From Rhodococcus sp. B7740 (GTDB lineage Bacteria; Actinomycetota; Actinomycetes; Mycobacteriales; Mycobacteriaceae): a DNA stretch of 64,000 bases. The position numbers were made by a program, and so were the translations under genes. Where the stretch lies: positions 4,278,001 to 4,342,000 of the forward strand of contig NZ_CP010797.1 of NCBI RefSeq assembly GCF_000954115.1. Reading direction: 5' to 3'. Below are positions 41,889 to 51,077 of this stretch, piece after piece. The notes below the pieces were generated by a model, which saw nothing but the letters and a program-made list of their open reading frames with translations, was not told the DNA's origin and did no database searches. Position 1 is the stretch's first letter; every line of letters begins with the position of its first letter.

Positions 41889-42991
41889 AGTTGACCCTTC
41901 CTTTCGGAGTCGACCATGGTCGTTCTCTCCGCTGACGTGTCGGCCTGTGGGGTGGGAATCTCGGGTACCAGTGTCGTCACGGTGCCGTCGGCGACGCGGA
42001 TGCACCGGGTGCTTCGCTCGTCGCCCATCGCAACGAGCGGCGGATGATCCGAATCGCACAGTCCGGGTACCGAATAGGTGCATCGTGGACTGAACCGGCA
42101 TCCGGGTGGCATGTTGTCGGGCCTGGGCACCATTCCAGGAATCGCAATGAGGTCGTTCCCGGGTTCGATACGTTGGGGCAGTGACTCGAGTAGGGCGGCA
42201 GTGTAGGGATGCAGTGGTCGAGTGAAAAGTTCCTCGGCGTGGGCGAGTTCGACGGGTTCACCCGCATACATCACAGTGACCTCATCGCAGAAGTCGGCCA
42301 CCACGCCCAGGTCGTGCGTCACGAGCAGGACGGCGGTGCCCATGTCTTCCTGGAGTCTGCGTAGCAGCTGGAGAATGCCGGCCTGGACAGTGACGTCGAG
42401 GGCAGTGGTGGGTTCGTCTGCGATGAGAAGTTTCGGATCGCACGCGATCGACATCGCGATCATCGCTCGCTGCCGCATTCCCCCGCTGAAGCTGTGTGGG
42501 TAGTCCTTCGCCCGTCTGGCTGCAGCGGGTATTCCGACGAGGTCCAGCACTTCTACGGCACGGTTCCACGCCTGCTTTCGCGACTTTCCGAAGTGGATCC
42601 GCACGGTCTCCGCGATTTGCTCGCCGACGGTGAAGACCGGATTCAGACTCGTCATCGGTTCTTGAAAGATCATCGCGATCTCGCGGCCGCGGATCGCGCG
42701 CATCTGTCGCTCGGATTTCTGTAGTAGGTCCGCACCGCAGAAATCGATGCGACCGTGCGTAGTTCGACTGTTGTGCGCCGGCAACAAGCGCAGAATCGAC
42801 AGAGCAGTCACGGTTTTGCCCGAACCCGATTCACCGACCAGAGCCCGTGTACCGCCCTGCCCGAGATCGAGCTGTCCTCCGAGAACAACGGGTGTCCAGC
42901 CCTTCTCGGTGCGAAACTCGACCTGAAGATCCTGTATCGAGAGCAGACTGTCGGTCTCGAGCCGTTCGTCCTTGATGTCGAGCGCGGTCAT
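41885..42991 (-). CDS. Peptide/nickel-type ABC transporter ATP-binding protein (OppD-like)
   Basis: A 368-residue ATPase with Walker A GESGSGKTV, the Q-loop region IFQEPMTSLNPVFTVGEQI, signature FSGGMRQRAMIAM, Walker B KLLIADEPTTALDVT and the OppD C-terminal extension (GCRFSPRCTYSVPGLCDSDHPPL, four Cys that in DppD-type proteins hold an FeS cluster or metal). It forms a heterodimer with the OppF-like subunit. The start is ATG 42991; it overlaps the permease stop by 4 bases. Confidence 0.93.
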   Translation of the reverse strand: MTALDIKDERLETDSLLSIQDLQVEFRTEKGWTPVVLGGQLDLGQGGTRALVGESGSGKTVTALSILRLLPAHNSRTTHGRIDFCGADLLQKSERQMRAIRGREIAMIFQEPMTSLNPVFTVGEQIAETVRIHFGKSRKQAWNRAVEVLDLVGIPAAARRAKDYPHSFSGGMRQRAMIAMSIACDPKLLIADEPTTALDVTVQAGILQLLRRLQEDMGTAVLLVTHDLGVVADFCDEVTVMYAGEPVELAHAEELFTRPLHPYTAALLESLPQRIEPGNDLIAIPGMVPRPDNMPPGCRFSPRCTYSVPGLCDSDHPPLVAMGDERSTRCIRVADGTVTTLVPEIPTPQADTSAERTTMVDSERKGQL

Positions 42992-43926
42992 GCTTTTCTC
43001 CGTTCCTGCCCGACGGCATCGCGAATGCCGTCACCGAGCATGTTCAGCGACAAAATCGTGAGCATGATGGCAAGCCCGGGTGGTACCACCATCCATGGAC
43101 TCTGGAATCTGTTGTCGAATGCGCCGCGCAGCATCGAGCCCCAGCTGGCGGTCGGTGGTTGTACACCGAGGCCGAGGAAGCTCAGGCCTGCCTCGGCGAG
43201 CAGTGCTAAGGACAACATCAGGGTCAGCTGCACCAAGAGGGGAGACCTGACATTGGGCAGTACGTGGACCAGAACCGTTCGCGACGTTGAACACCCGACC
43301 ACCTTGCTCGCCTCGATGTAGGTCTCTTCCCGAACGTTCATCGCAGCACCACGGACGACGCGAAACAGTCGAGGAGCGGTGGCCGCCCCCACCGCGAGCA
43401 TGGCGTTGGTCAACCCGGGTCCGAAGATCGCGATTATCGCGAGCGCGAGAACCAGAGCAGGCAGTGCGATGAGGGCGTCGGCCACTCGTCCGGCGATCCA
43501 GTCGAATTTGCCCCCGAGGTACCCGGCCAGCAGGCCGAGCGGCAAGCCGGTGACAGCAGCGAATCCGACCGCGATCAGTGGTGCAACCAGTGATATCTGG
43601 GTCGCGTAGATGAGTCGACTGAGCGTGTCTCGTCCGAGCTGATCGGTTCCGAGCAGGTGGTTATCCGAGAACAGTGGAAGAAACGCCGAGGCCAACTTCT
43701 GGTAAGCAGGATCGTAGGGTGCGATCCACGGTGCAGCCACGGCCACCACAGCAAGCAGTCCGAGAAAGATCAGGCAGGCCACGTTGGTGCGGGACTTGAG
43801 GATTCGACGGACGAACACCCGTCCGGGAGACGGCGGTGCGGGATCGGAATGCACTGCGCCGATCGGTGCGCCCACAGCTCTGCGGACACTCGGTGCAACG
43901 CGCGGTATCGAACGACTGATGGTCAT
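42988..43926 (-). CDS. Peptide/nickel-type ABC transporter permease (DppC-like)
   Basis: A 312-residue permease with six hydrophobic segments, the N-terminal OppC-type helix (VACLIFLGLLAVVAVAAPWIAPYDP) and the EAA loop YIEASKVVGCSTSRTVLVHVLPN that contacts the ATPases. ATG 43926 (MTISRSIPRV) overlaps the stop of the other permease gene by 4 bases. Confidence 0.93.
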   Translation of the reverse strand: MTISRSIPRVAPSVRRAVGAPIGAVHSDPAPPSPGRVFVRRILKSRTNVACLIFLGLLAVVAVAAPWIAPYDPAYQKLASAFLPLFSDNHLLGTDQLGRDTLSRLIYATQISLVAPLIAVGFAAVTGLPLGLLAGYLGGKFDWIAGRVADALIALPALVLALAIIAIFGPGLTNAMLAVGAATAPRLFRVVRGAAMNVREETYIEASKVVGCSTSRTVLVHVLPNVRSPLLVQLTLMLSLALLAEAGLSFLGLGVQPPTASWGSMLRGAFDNRFQSPWMVVPPGLAIMLTILSLNMLGDGIRDAVGQERRKA

Positions 43927-44855
43927 GCCTGCCTGACTTTCGGGTTGAAGTACGCGTAAGAGATGTCCACGGCCAGATTGATCAGCAGCACGAACAACGT
44001 GATGACCACGACGAACGCTTGGATGACGGGGAAGTCTCGTTCCAGAATCGCCTTGAGCGCCACCGAACCCAATCCCGGCATTCCGAAGACCTGCTCGATG
44101 ATCACCGCACCGCCGACGAGTGCGGCGGCCTGCAGCCCGAAGACGGTGACGACCGGTATCGCTGCGTTCTTGGCGGTGTGTTTGACGACAACCTTCCACC
44201 GCGGGAGTCCCTTGGCCGTTGCCGTCCGGATGTAGTCCCGCTCGAGGACGTCGATCACGCCGGCGCGAGCCTGGCGGGCAATCTCGGCGGCGGTGACCGT
44301 TCCCAGCGCGAAGGCGGGCAGCGCGAGATGTGCGAACCAGGCGAAGAATCCGTCGCTGAGCGGGGAGTATCCGGTGGCGGGGAACAGTCTCAGTTGCAGC
44401 GAGAAGAAGGTCACGAACAACAGGCCGAGCCAGAAGCTCGGCATCGAGATGCCGAGGGTCGTCAGGCCGGTCAGTGTCCGGTCGATCCAGGTACCTCTGC
44501 GTAGCCCGGCGAACACACCTGCAAGGACACCGACGACGAGTGACCAGGTCAGTGCGACGAATGCCAGCGACAACGTGACCGGAAGTGCCTCGAGAATCGC
44601 ATCGATGTTGCGGTGGCTGCTCAGCAACGAGGTGCCCAGGTCGCCGGTCAGCAGGTTACCCATCCAGCCGAAGTACTGCACCACGATGTTCTCGTCGAGG
44701 CCGAGTTGGCTCCTGGTGGCTGCGATCTGCTCGGCGGTGGCTGCATCCCCGGCCGCGACCACCGCCGCATCACCGGGAATCAGATGAATCATCGAAAAGC
44801 TCAGTATCGTGACGATGAACAGGACAGGAATGGCTGCAAGAATTCGTTTGACCAT
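43923..44855 (-). CDS. Peptide/nickel-type ABC transporter permease (DppB-like)
   Basis: A 310-residue permease with the DppB N-terminus (MVKRILAAIPVLFIVTILSF, MIHLIPGDAA) and the EAA loop DYIRTATAKGLPRWKVVVKHTAKNA. Six membrane segments. The start at ATG 44855 is 47 bases after the binding-protein stop. The unit order is binding protein, permease B, permease C, ATPase D, ATPase F. Confidence 0.93.
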   Translation of the reverse strand: MVKRILAAIPVLFIVTILSFSMIHLIPGDAAVVAAGDAATAEQIAATRSQLGLDENIVVQYFGWMGNLLTGDLGTSLLSSHRNIDAILEALPVTLSLAFVALTWSLVVGVLAGVFAGLRRGTWIDRTLTGLTTLGISMPSFWLGLLFVTFFSLQLRLFPATGYSPLSDGFFAWFAHLALPAFALGTVTAAEIARQARAGVIDVLERDYIRTATAKGLPRWKVVVKHTAKNAAIPVVTVFGLQAAALVGGAVIIEQVFGMPGLGSVALKAILERDFPVIQAFVVVITLFVLLINLAVDISYAYFNPKVRQA

Positions 44856-44902
44856 GAAGATCAACACGATTCGATCACCTTCTCTTCGTGCGCGGCGGAC
44901 AG

Positions 44903-46456
44903 CTACTTGCTGATGTCGAGGGTGCGAAGGCCGGTTCCACCGGTCTTGTAGAACTCGTAGTTGGCGAGATTTCCCTGCGTCGCGACCGACGTGACGGAGT
45001 GGCAGAGAACGATCTGGGCGGGCCCCATGTCGAATGCCTCGGCGAGCAGCTCCGCATACGCTGCCGAGCGTTGCTCGACGTCGGTGGAGCGGGCCGTTTC
45101 GGCGAACAGCTCGGCCATTTCGGGAGTCGAGAGGTTGCCTGGGTTGTCGCCACCCCCAGGCATGTATGCGGACTGGACGTAGAGGCCGGGGTCGGTTCCA
45201 CCCCCGTACTGCCCGACCAGTGCATCTGCGTCGCCGGTGACGAATCTGGCCCTCGCCTGCGTCGCATCCATCACTTCGATCCGCATGTCGATGCCGACGT
45301 CGGCAAGATTCTGTTGAACGACCTGCGCATTGTTCTGGTAGATCGAGAGGCTGGGGACGGCTGCGGTGAAAGTGAACCCGTTCGGCAGTCCTGCCTCGCT
45401 GAGCAGCTCCCGGGCGCGATCGGGGTCGTAGGAGGACCAACCGGAATCGTCCAATTCGTCACTGTGCGCAAAGTATCCTTCCGGATACGGCTGAGCCCCG
45501 GGGATGCAATCGCCCGAATACAGCACCCTCGATATCGCCTCACGATCGATCGCGAGATTCATCGCCTGACGCACTTCTTTCTTGGCGAATTCACTGCGTT
45601 CGGAGTTCAGGGAGATTCGAGCCATGCTGGTGCTTGCGCCGGAGGCGGTGAACACTTGAAGTCCGCCGGCCGCGGCCTCTTCCTTCTGCGGGCCCACGAC
45701 ACCGGTCATCGTGGACTCGCCTGCCTGCAGCGAGTTCATACGAGTAGCGGTATCCAGCTGGATCAGAAAGGTCAGATTGCTGAATCGGTACGCGTCGTCA
45801 TCCCAATAATCCTGGCGGCGTTCGAAGTAGTACGCGGTTCCCGGGATGGAGCGGGTCATCGTGAATGCTCCGGCACCGACGGGGTTTTGATCGAGGTCCG
45901 GGTTGGCCAGTGCGGCCGGCGACACGAGCATTCCCGGACGAGAAGCGAGCAGCGTGGGGAGCGCTCCACCCGGTCCGACCAGATTGAGGCGAACGGTGCG
46001 TGAATCCAGGACGTCCACCGAACCGATCGTCGTGGCGATCTGTCCCTTGATCGTCGATTGCGGGTCGGTCAGGATCCGATCGAAGTTGGCCTTCACAGCC
46101 GGTGCGTCGACAGGCGTTCCGTCGGAAAATGTTGCATCCGAGCGCATTACGAGCGTAAAGGTCTTGCCGGGCTCGTCGAGCGACCAGCTCTCGGCGAGCA
46201 TCGGAACCGGGTTGCCGTCAGTGTCGACGTCGGTGATTCGATCGTAGATGACCGCGAGCAGTGGTAGGTCGTTTTCGGTGACTCCGCGATGCGGGTCCAG
46301 GCTGCTGGGCACCACGATCTGTCCGTAGACGACTTCGGCCTCGCGATCCAACGCGTTCGGGTCGAACGTGCGTTGGTCGATTCCCGCGCAACCGGTACCG
46401 AACAGGCAGACGGTGAGAATCGAGACTGCGACGGTGAACAGCGGCCTGGCCGACAT
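44903..46456 (-). CDS. ABC transporter substrate-binding lipoprotein (peptide/nickel family)
   Basis: A 517-residue extracytoplasmic binding protein of SBP family 5. A signal peptide ends in a lipobox FGTGC, so Cys23 would be lipidated and the protein tethered to the membrane. The family signature is seen as GVTENDLPLLAVIYDRI near the N-terminus and VRQAMNLAIDREAISRVLYSGDCIPGAQPYPEGY in the middle (in pieces). ATG 46456 has GGAGGG upstream; a TTG at 46477 is rejected. It heads the importer unit and is divergent from the acyl-CoA dehydrogenase. The context, beta-oxidation genes rather than peptidases, suggests a non-peptide ligand. Confidence 0.92.
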   Translation of the reverse strand: MSARPLFTVAVSILTVCLFGTGCAGIDQRTFDPNALDREAEVVYGQIVVPSSLDPHRGVTENDLPLLAVIYDRITDVDTDGNPVPMLAESWSLDEPGKTFTLVMRSDATFSDGTPVDAPAVKANFDRILTDPQSTIKGQIATTIGSVDVLDSRTVRLNLVGPGGALPTLLASRPGMLVSPAALANPDLDQNPVGAGAFTMTRSIPGTAYYFERRQDYWDDDAYRFSNLTFLIQLDTATRMNSLQAGESTMTGVVGPQKEEAAAGGLQVFTASGASTSMARISLNSERSEFAKKEVRQAMNLAIDREAISRVLYSGDCIPGAQPYPEGYFAHSDELDDSGWSSYDPDRARELLSEAGLPNGFTFTAAVPSLSIYQNNAQVVQQNLADVGIDMRIEVMDATQARARFVTGDADALVGQYGGGTDPGLYVQSAYMPGGGDNPGNLSTPEMAELFAETARSTDVEQRSAAYAELLAEAFDMGPAQIVLCHSVTSVATQGNLANYEFYKTGGTGLRTLDISK

Positions 46457-46582
46457 TGACCCTCCAATTCGATGCAACGGACCACGTCCCGGTCGGGCGG
46501 TGAAGAGGCGGCGTTCCCAGATCGACTGGGACGGTTGGCCGTCGAGACTTCACCGGTGGTCGGTGCCTGTGTGATAGGCGAT

Positions 46583-46618
46583 TTCTAGAAGGATGTTCTA
46601 AAACATCGGGACTGTCAA
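46583..46618 (-). promoter_or_regulatory. Importer promoter with paired TTCTAGAA-type boxes
   Basis: On the minus strand TTGACA (46618-46613), 17 bases, CATCCT (46595-46590) forms a promoter for the importer. TTCTAGAA (46583-46590) and TTCTAAAA (46596-46603), 13 bases apart, flank its -10 box, so a bound repressor would block RNA polymerase. The same element pair occurs at 46701 and 55191. Confidence 0.65.
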
Positions 46619-46700
46619 GGGTTCGGCCGAATTGGTATGAACCGGACATGGGGGTCTTGACAACGGCGGTACATGTCGGTCACGATTTGCTAGATTTCAG

Positions 46701-46721
46701 TTCTAGAATCGTATTCTGGAT
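46701..46721 (+). promoter_or_regulatory. Paired TTCTAGAA-type boxes upstream of acyl-CoA dehydrogenase
   Basis: TTCTAGAA (46701-46708) and TTCTGGAT (46714-46721) start 13 bases apart, 44 bases before the acyl-CoA dehydrogenase ATG. TAGAAT at 46704-46709 inside the first box could be the -10 hexamer; no convincing -35 precedes it. The rest of this 308-base divergent region (46457-46764) shows no other structure. Confidence 0.6.
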
Positions 46722-46764
46722 GCGCCGCATGCATCCTCGCCGCCGATCGAAAGGAAGTCAGGAC

Positions 46765-47937
46765 ATGGTCGATTTCGCCCTGAACGAAGAAGAAGAATTG
46801 ATGCGCAAGTCGGTGCGTGCATTCCTCGAGAAGGAAGTTTTTCCCCTGGAGAACGAGGTCCTCAGGAACGAACGCGAGGGTCGACCCGGGTTGCCCGACG
46901 GTGAGATCAAAGCATTGCGGGAGAAAGCGAAGAAGTCGGGATTCTGGGGAATCAACACCCCGGAGGAATACGGCGGTGCAAATCTCGGCCCCGTCATGAG
47001 TGCAATCATCGCTGCTGAAGCCGGCCGCACTTTCGTTCCGTTCTCCTTCGGTGGCTCGGCCGACAACATTCTCTACGGTGCCAACGAGGAGCAGAAGCAG
47101 AGATACCTGATTCCGACGATCGCCGGTGAACGCCGATCCTGCTTCGCCATCACCGAGCCCGGTGCCGGCTCCGATGCTCGCAGCATCAAGACGCGCGCGG
47201 TCAAGAACGGATCGGACTGGGTCATCAACGGCGAGAAAATTTTCATCACCGGCGGTAACGAAGCCGATTTCGTCATGGTCTTCGCGGTGACAGACAAGGA
47301 GAAGGGGGCCAACGGCGGCGTCACGTGCTTCATCGTCGACCGCGACATGGGGTGGACATCGACTCCCATCCCCACCATGGGTCAATGGGGTCCTGCTGCG
47401 CTGTCCTTCGTGGACGTTCGGGTACCCGAGAGCAATGTTCTCGGTGAGGTCGGAAAGGGTTTCGATCTGGCCATGAGTTGGATCGGTCAGGGGCGATACA
47501 TGATTCCGGCACGTGCGATCGGCTCGGCCGAGCGGCTGCTGGACATGGCGATCGAACATTCCAAGAATCGCGTTTCCATGGGCCATCCCATCGCCGAATA
47601 TCAAGCAATTCAGTGGCAGATCGCGGATTCCCACGTGGAGATCGAGTCGACCAAGCTGCTGACGTTACGGGCGGCCTGGGCGGTCTCGCAGGGTGTCGAC
47701 GCGCGCCACGTCTCATCGGTGGCGAAGTTGCACGGCAGCATCATGGCCAACAACGTCGTCGACCGGGTACTGCAGATCCACGGCGGAATGGGCTACACGA
47801 AGGAACTGCCGATCGAGCGCTGGTATCGCGAGTTGCGCCTGCTACGGATCTTCGAGGGGACCGACGAGATCCAGCGTCGGACGATCGCTCGAAATCTGAT
47901 CAAGGGATATGTCAATTCCGACGGCTTCGGACACTGA
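46765..47937 (+). CDS. Acyl-CoA dehydrogenase, catabolic island
   Basis: A 390-residue flavoprotein with the ACAD motifs CFAITEPGAGSDARSIKT, VFITGGNEADF-like region, MGHPIAEYQAIQWQIADSHVEIES and IHGGMGYTKELPIERWYRELRLLRIFEGTDEIQRR (in pieces). It should carry out the 2,3-dehydrogenation of the pathway's CoA thioester. ATG 46765 (MVDFALNEEEE) follows AAGGAAG; the longer upstream frame lacks homologous sequence. First of the island's plus-strand genes; a 51-base gap separates it from the CoA ligase. Confidence 0.93.
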   Translation: MVDFALNEEEELMRKSVRAFLEKEVFPLENEVLRNEREGRPGLPDGEIKALREKAKKSGFWGINTPEEYGGANLGPVMSAIIAAEAGRTFVPFSFGGSADNILYGANEEQKQRYLIPTIAGERRSCFAITEPGAGSDARSIKTRAVKNGSDWVINGEKIFITGGNEADFVMVFAVTDKEKGANGGVTCFIVDRDMGWTSTPIPTMGQWGPAALSFVDVRVPESNVLGEVGKGFDLAMSWIGQGRYMIPARAIGSAERLLDMAIEHSKNRVSMGHPIAEYQAIQWQIADSHVEIESTKLLTLRAAWAVSQGVDARHVSSVAKLHGSIMANNVVDRVLQIHGGMGYTKELPIERWYRELRLLRIFEGTDEIQRRTIARNLIKGYVNSDGFGH

Positions 47938-47988
47938 CCACAGACATGCTGGCTCACAACTCGTAGTCACACGAAGACAGGATTCTTC

Positions 47989-50151
47989 ATGACCAAAGCG
48001 ACAGTTCAGGGCATGGACCTACGCGCACTGTTCGAACCCCGGTCCATCGCGCTGATCGGAGCCACGGACAAATCACCGTGGTCGCTCAACACCTACCAGA
48101 ACATCAAGGACAGTGGATTCGGGGGAAGCGTCTATCTCGTCAACCCCACCAGCCCGATCGTGCACGGAGAGAGAACATTCGACTCGATCGCAGGCCTGCC
48201 CGAGGTGGTGGACCTGATCTTTGTCATGGTTCCCACCACCGTGGTGCTGCAGACCCTGCGCGTGGCAGTGGAACACGGTGTACGGGCCGCGGTCATCCTC
48301 ACGGCGGGTTTCGGCGAGACCGGTGCCGTAGGGCAACAGATGGAAGACGAGATCATAGATTTCGCTCGATCGAGCGGTTTGACCGTACTCGGGCCGAACG
48401 GGAACGGTTTCATCAATGCCGCCGAGAACATCACACCGTACGGTCTGCCGATAGGTCGTCCGCTGATCGAAGGAACGGTCGGCTTCGTACTGCAGAGTGG
48501 TGCGCTGGCGAGTTCGGTTCTGCAGTTCGCCCAGTCGCGGAACGTCGGGGTCAGTTTCCTGACGGCCATGGGCAACGAATCCCTGATGTCGGTCACCGAC
48601 GTGATGAACTACCTGGTCGACGATCCCAACACCTCGGTCATTGCATTGTTCTTGGAGTCCGTCCGTGACCCGGTCGAATTCCGTCGAATTGCTCTGCGCG
48701 CCTTGCGCGCCGGCAAGCCGATCGTCGCGTTGAAAATCGGCCGCAGCGTTCTAGGTGCCCGTGCCGCCCTTGCTCACACAGGGGCGTTGGTGGGTGACAA
48801 TGCCGTTATCGACGCGGCCTTCGAGCAGATGGGGGTCATCCGAGTTCGTTCACTCGAAGATCTGATCACCACCGCCGGTCTCATGGCGAGCCTCGGTGGT
48901 GGACTACCGGGGCCACGAATCGGAGTGGTGACGCCGTCCGGTGGAGCCTCCGAGATCATCGCCGATCGTGCGGAAGACGAAGGGCTAGTGCTGCCGGGGT
49001 TCTCGGAGGAGACCACCACCAGGCTCGGTGAGATCGTGCCCGCCTTCGCAACGGTGCAGAACCCACTCGACGTGACCGGATACGTTGTCATCGATCGCAC
49101 GTTGATGCGGCGCTCGCTCGCCGTGGTGGCTCAGGATCCCAACGTGGACTTCGCAGTTCTGCTCTCGGAACTGCCTCGGGTGCCGGCGGCTGATCCATCG
49201 CTGACGATGACCGCCTACGGCGAGTCCGCTCGCAACATTCGCGAGACCGCGGTGCCGACCGTGGTACTGAGCACTGTGCTGACCGACGTGACCGAGTACG
49301 GTCGCTCGGTCGCCGACGCAACCGAATTCCCGCATGTAGTCGGCGGGATCGAACACGGCTTGACCGCGCTGGGCAACGCAGTTCGGTGGTCTGCACTTCG
49401 CGCCGCCGCGTCTGCGACGCCGGAAGAGCTCGATCCTGTTGTGGTGCCGGTGGACTTCGACACCGAGCCGACTGGGATCTGGACCGAGTATCGGTCCTCG
49501 GAATTGCTCTCTCGCAACGGAATACCGGTGATTCCATCGAGTCTTGTCGGGTCCGTGGAGGAGGCTCAGGAGCGCGCAGCTGCGTACGGGTATCCGGTGG
49601 TCCTCAAGGCGGTTGCCGACGGACTCGGCCACAAGAGCGACATCGGCGGCGTTCGCCTCGATCTACGATCGGCGGACGATGTGGCAGAGGCCTACAACTC
49701 GGTGCTCGCCACGCTCGCCGATGCAGGTGCCACCGGGACTGCCGCGCTGATACAGCCGCAGCGGCCGTCGAACGGCCTGGAGATGCTCGTCGGCGTGGTC
49801 CGCGATCCGGTGTGGGGCCTGACCCTGGCCGTCGGTCTGGGCGGTGTGTGGGTCGAGGTGTTGGCGGACGCGGCGATTCGGGTGCTACCGGTGGGCGTGG
49901 CAGACGTTCGAGATGCGATAGAAAGCCTGCGCGGAATCGCTCTTCTGCGAGGAACCCGAGGTTCCGAACCGGTGGATATCGACGCGCTCGCGACGTGCGT
50001 GGCCGAGATCGGCGACTTCGCCTATCGACTGGGAGATCGACTGCAGGCGTTGGAGATCAATCCACTGATGGTGCGCGGAGGCGAGTGCGAGGCGCTCGAT
50101 GCGCTGATCACATGGTCGGAGACAGGTAGCGAGACGGAGGCAGTGTCATGA
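47989..50151 (+). CDS. NDP-forming acyl-CoA synthetase (acetate-CoA ligase family)
   Basis: A 720-residue fusion of the alpha and beta parts of ADP-forming acyl-CoA synthetases. A CoA-binding Rossmann domain (ALFEPRSIALIGATDKSPWS) lies at the N-terminus, followed by a succinyl-CoA-ligase-like domain with the His-containing motif ARAALAHTGALVGDNAVIDAAF (about 255-276), and an ATP-grasp domain (about 495-710) with ERAAAYGYPVVLKAVADGLGHKSDIGGVRLDL (in pieces). It makes acyl-CoA from acid, CoA and ATP (ADP + phosphate) and would activate the imported substrate. The stop overlaps the SDR start (ATGA). Confidence 0.92.
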   Translation: MTKATVQGMDLRALFEPRSIALIGATDKSPWSLNTYQNIKDSGFGGSVYLVNPTSPIVHGERTFDSIAGLPEVVDLIFVMVPTTVVLQTLRVAVEHGVRAAVILTAGFGETGAVGQQMEDEIIDFARSSGLTVLGPNGNGFINAAENITPYGLPIGRPLIEGTVGFVLQSGALASSVLQFAQSRNVGVSFLTAMGNESLMSVTDVMNYLVDDPNTSVIALFLESVRDPVEFRRIALRALRAGKPIVALKIGRSVLGARAALAHTGALVGDNAVIDAAFEQMGVIRVRSLEDLITTAGLMASLGGGLPGPRIGVVTPSGGASEIIADRAEDEGLVLPGFSEETTTRLGEIVPAFATVQNPLDVTGYVVIDRTLMRRSLAVVAQDPNVDFAVLLSELPRVPAADPSLTMTAYGESARNIRETAVPTVVLSTVLTDVTEYGRSVADATEFPHVVGGIEHGLTALGNAVRWSALRAAASATPEELDPVVVPVDFDTEPTGIWTEYRSSELLSRNGIPVIPSSLVGSVEEAQERAAAYGYPVVLKAVADGLGHKSDIGGVRLDLRSADDVAEAYNSVLATLADAGATGTAALIQPQRPSNGLEMLVGVVRDPVWGLTLAVGLGGVWVEVLADAAIRVLPVGVADVRDAIESLRGIALLRGTRGSEPVDIDALATCVAEIGDFAYRLGDRLQALEINPLMVRGGECEALDALITWSETGSETEAVS

Positions 50152-51077
50152 CGGGAATTTGCGACGGCCGCGTGGTCGTGGTGACCGGTGCCGGCCGCGG
50201 AATCGGCCGAGCTCACGCAATCGAGTTCGCGAGGGAAGGTGCGTCGGTCGTGGTGAACGACATCGGTGCGGAGGTCGATGGATCAGGAAGCGCCGAGGGG
50301 CCGGCAGGTGAGGTCGTGGAAACGATTCGTGCTGCCGGCGGGCAGGCTCGGGTGGACGGGTCCGATGTCTCCGACGACGACGGCGCACGACGTCTGATCG
50401 AGAGCACCATCGAGCACTACGGGGACCTGCACGTGCTGGTGAACAATGCCGGGATCCTGCGCGATCGCATGATCACGAACATGACCGTCGCAGAATGGGA
50501 CGATGTCATCAGAGTGCACCTACGGGGCACCTTTCTGACCCTGCGTCACGCCTCGAATCATTGGAAGACACAACACAAGTCCGGATCCGTAGTGGACGCA
50601 CGGGTAATCAACACGACGTCGTCGTCGGGGATCTACGGCAATATCGGGCAGGGTAACTACGGTGCCGCCAAGGCGGGAATCGCCAGCCTGTCCATCATCG
50701 CATCGATGGAGTTGGCTCGGTACGGCGTGACGGTCAACGCCGTCGCGCCGGCCGCGCTGACCCGAATGACCGAAAATCTGAACGGTAACCTCTCACGTTC
50801 CCTGCCTGAGCCAGGAGAGTTCGATGCGGCGGCGCCGGAGAACATCTCCCCCTTGGTGGTCTGGCTGGGGAGTGAGGAGTCGCGAAGCATCACCGGGCGG
50901 GTGTTCAACGTGCGGGGAGGTTGGATAAGTGTTGCGGAGGGCTGGAAGTCCGGTCCGGAGATGGACAAAGGTGCCAAGTGGGCACCGGGTGAGCTCGGTG
51001 AGGTGATTCCTCGCCTCGTGTCGGAGGCGGCGGAAAATGCCGCGATGAACGGGCGCGTGCCCGAGCAGGTGCCCTGA
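50148..51077 (+). CDS. SDR-family 3-hydroxyacyl-CoA dehydrogenase-like protein
   Basis: A 309-residue short-chain dehydrogenase of the type found in peroxisomal multifunctional enzyme 2: cofactor motif VVVVTGAGRGIGRAHAIEFA, NNAG motif (LVNNAGILRDRMITNMT), Ser-Tyr-Lys active site in NTTSSSGIYGNIGQGNYGAAKAG, and an extra C-terminal stretch (SVAEGWKSGPEMDKGAKWAP). It would oxidise a (3R)-hydroxyacyl-CoA. It overlaps both neighbours: 4 bases with the ligase gene and 1 base with the MaoC gene. Confidence 0.93.
   Translation: MTGICDGRVVVVTGAGRGIGRAHAIEFAREGASVVVNDIGAEVDGSGSAEGPAGEVVETIRAAGGQARVDGSDVSDDDGARRLIESTIEHYGDLHVLVNNAGILRDRMITNMTVAEWDDVIRVHLRGTFLTLRHASNHWKTQHKSGSVVDARVINTTSSSGIYGNIGQGNYGAAKAGIASLSIIASMELARYGVTVNAVAPAALTRMTENLNGNLSRSLPEPGEFDAAAPENISPLVVWLGSEESRSITGRVFNVRGGWISVAEGWKSGPEMDKGAKWAPGELGEVIPRLVSEAAENAAMNGRVPEQVP

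Noticed and set aside
46457..46477. TTG 46477 as start of the binding lipoprotein
   Set aside because: ATG 46456 has the better ribosome site GGAGGG and gives a normal signal peptide.
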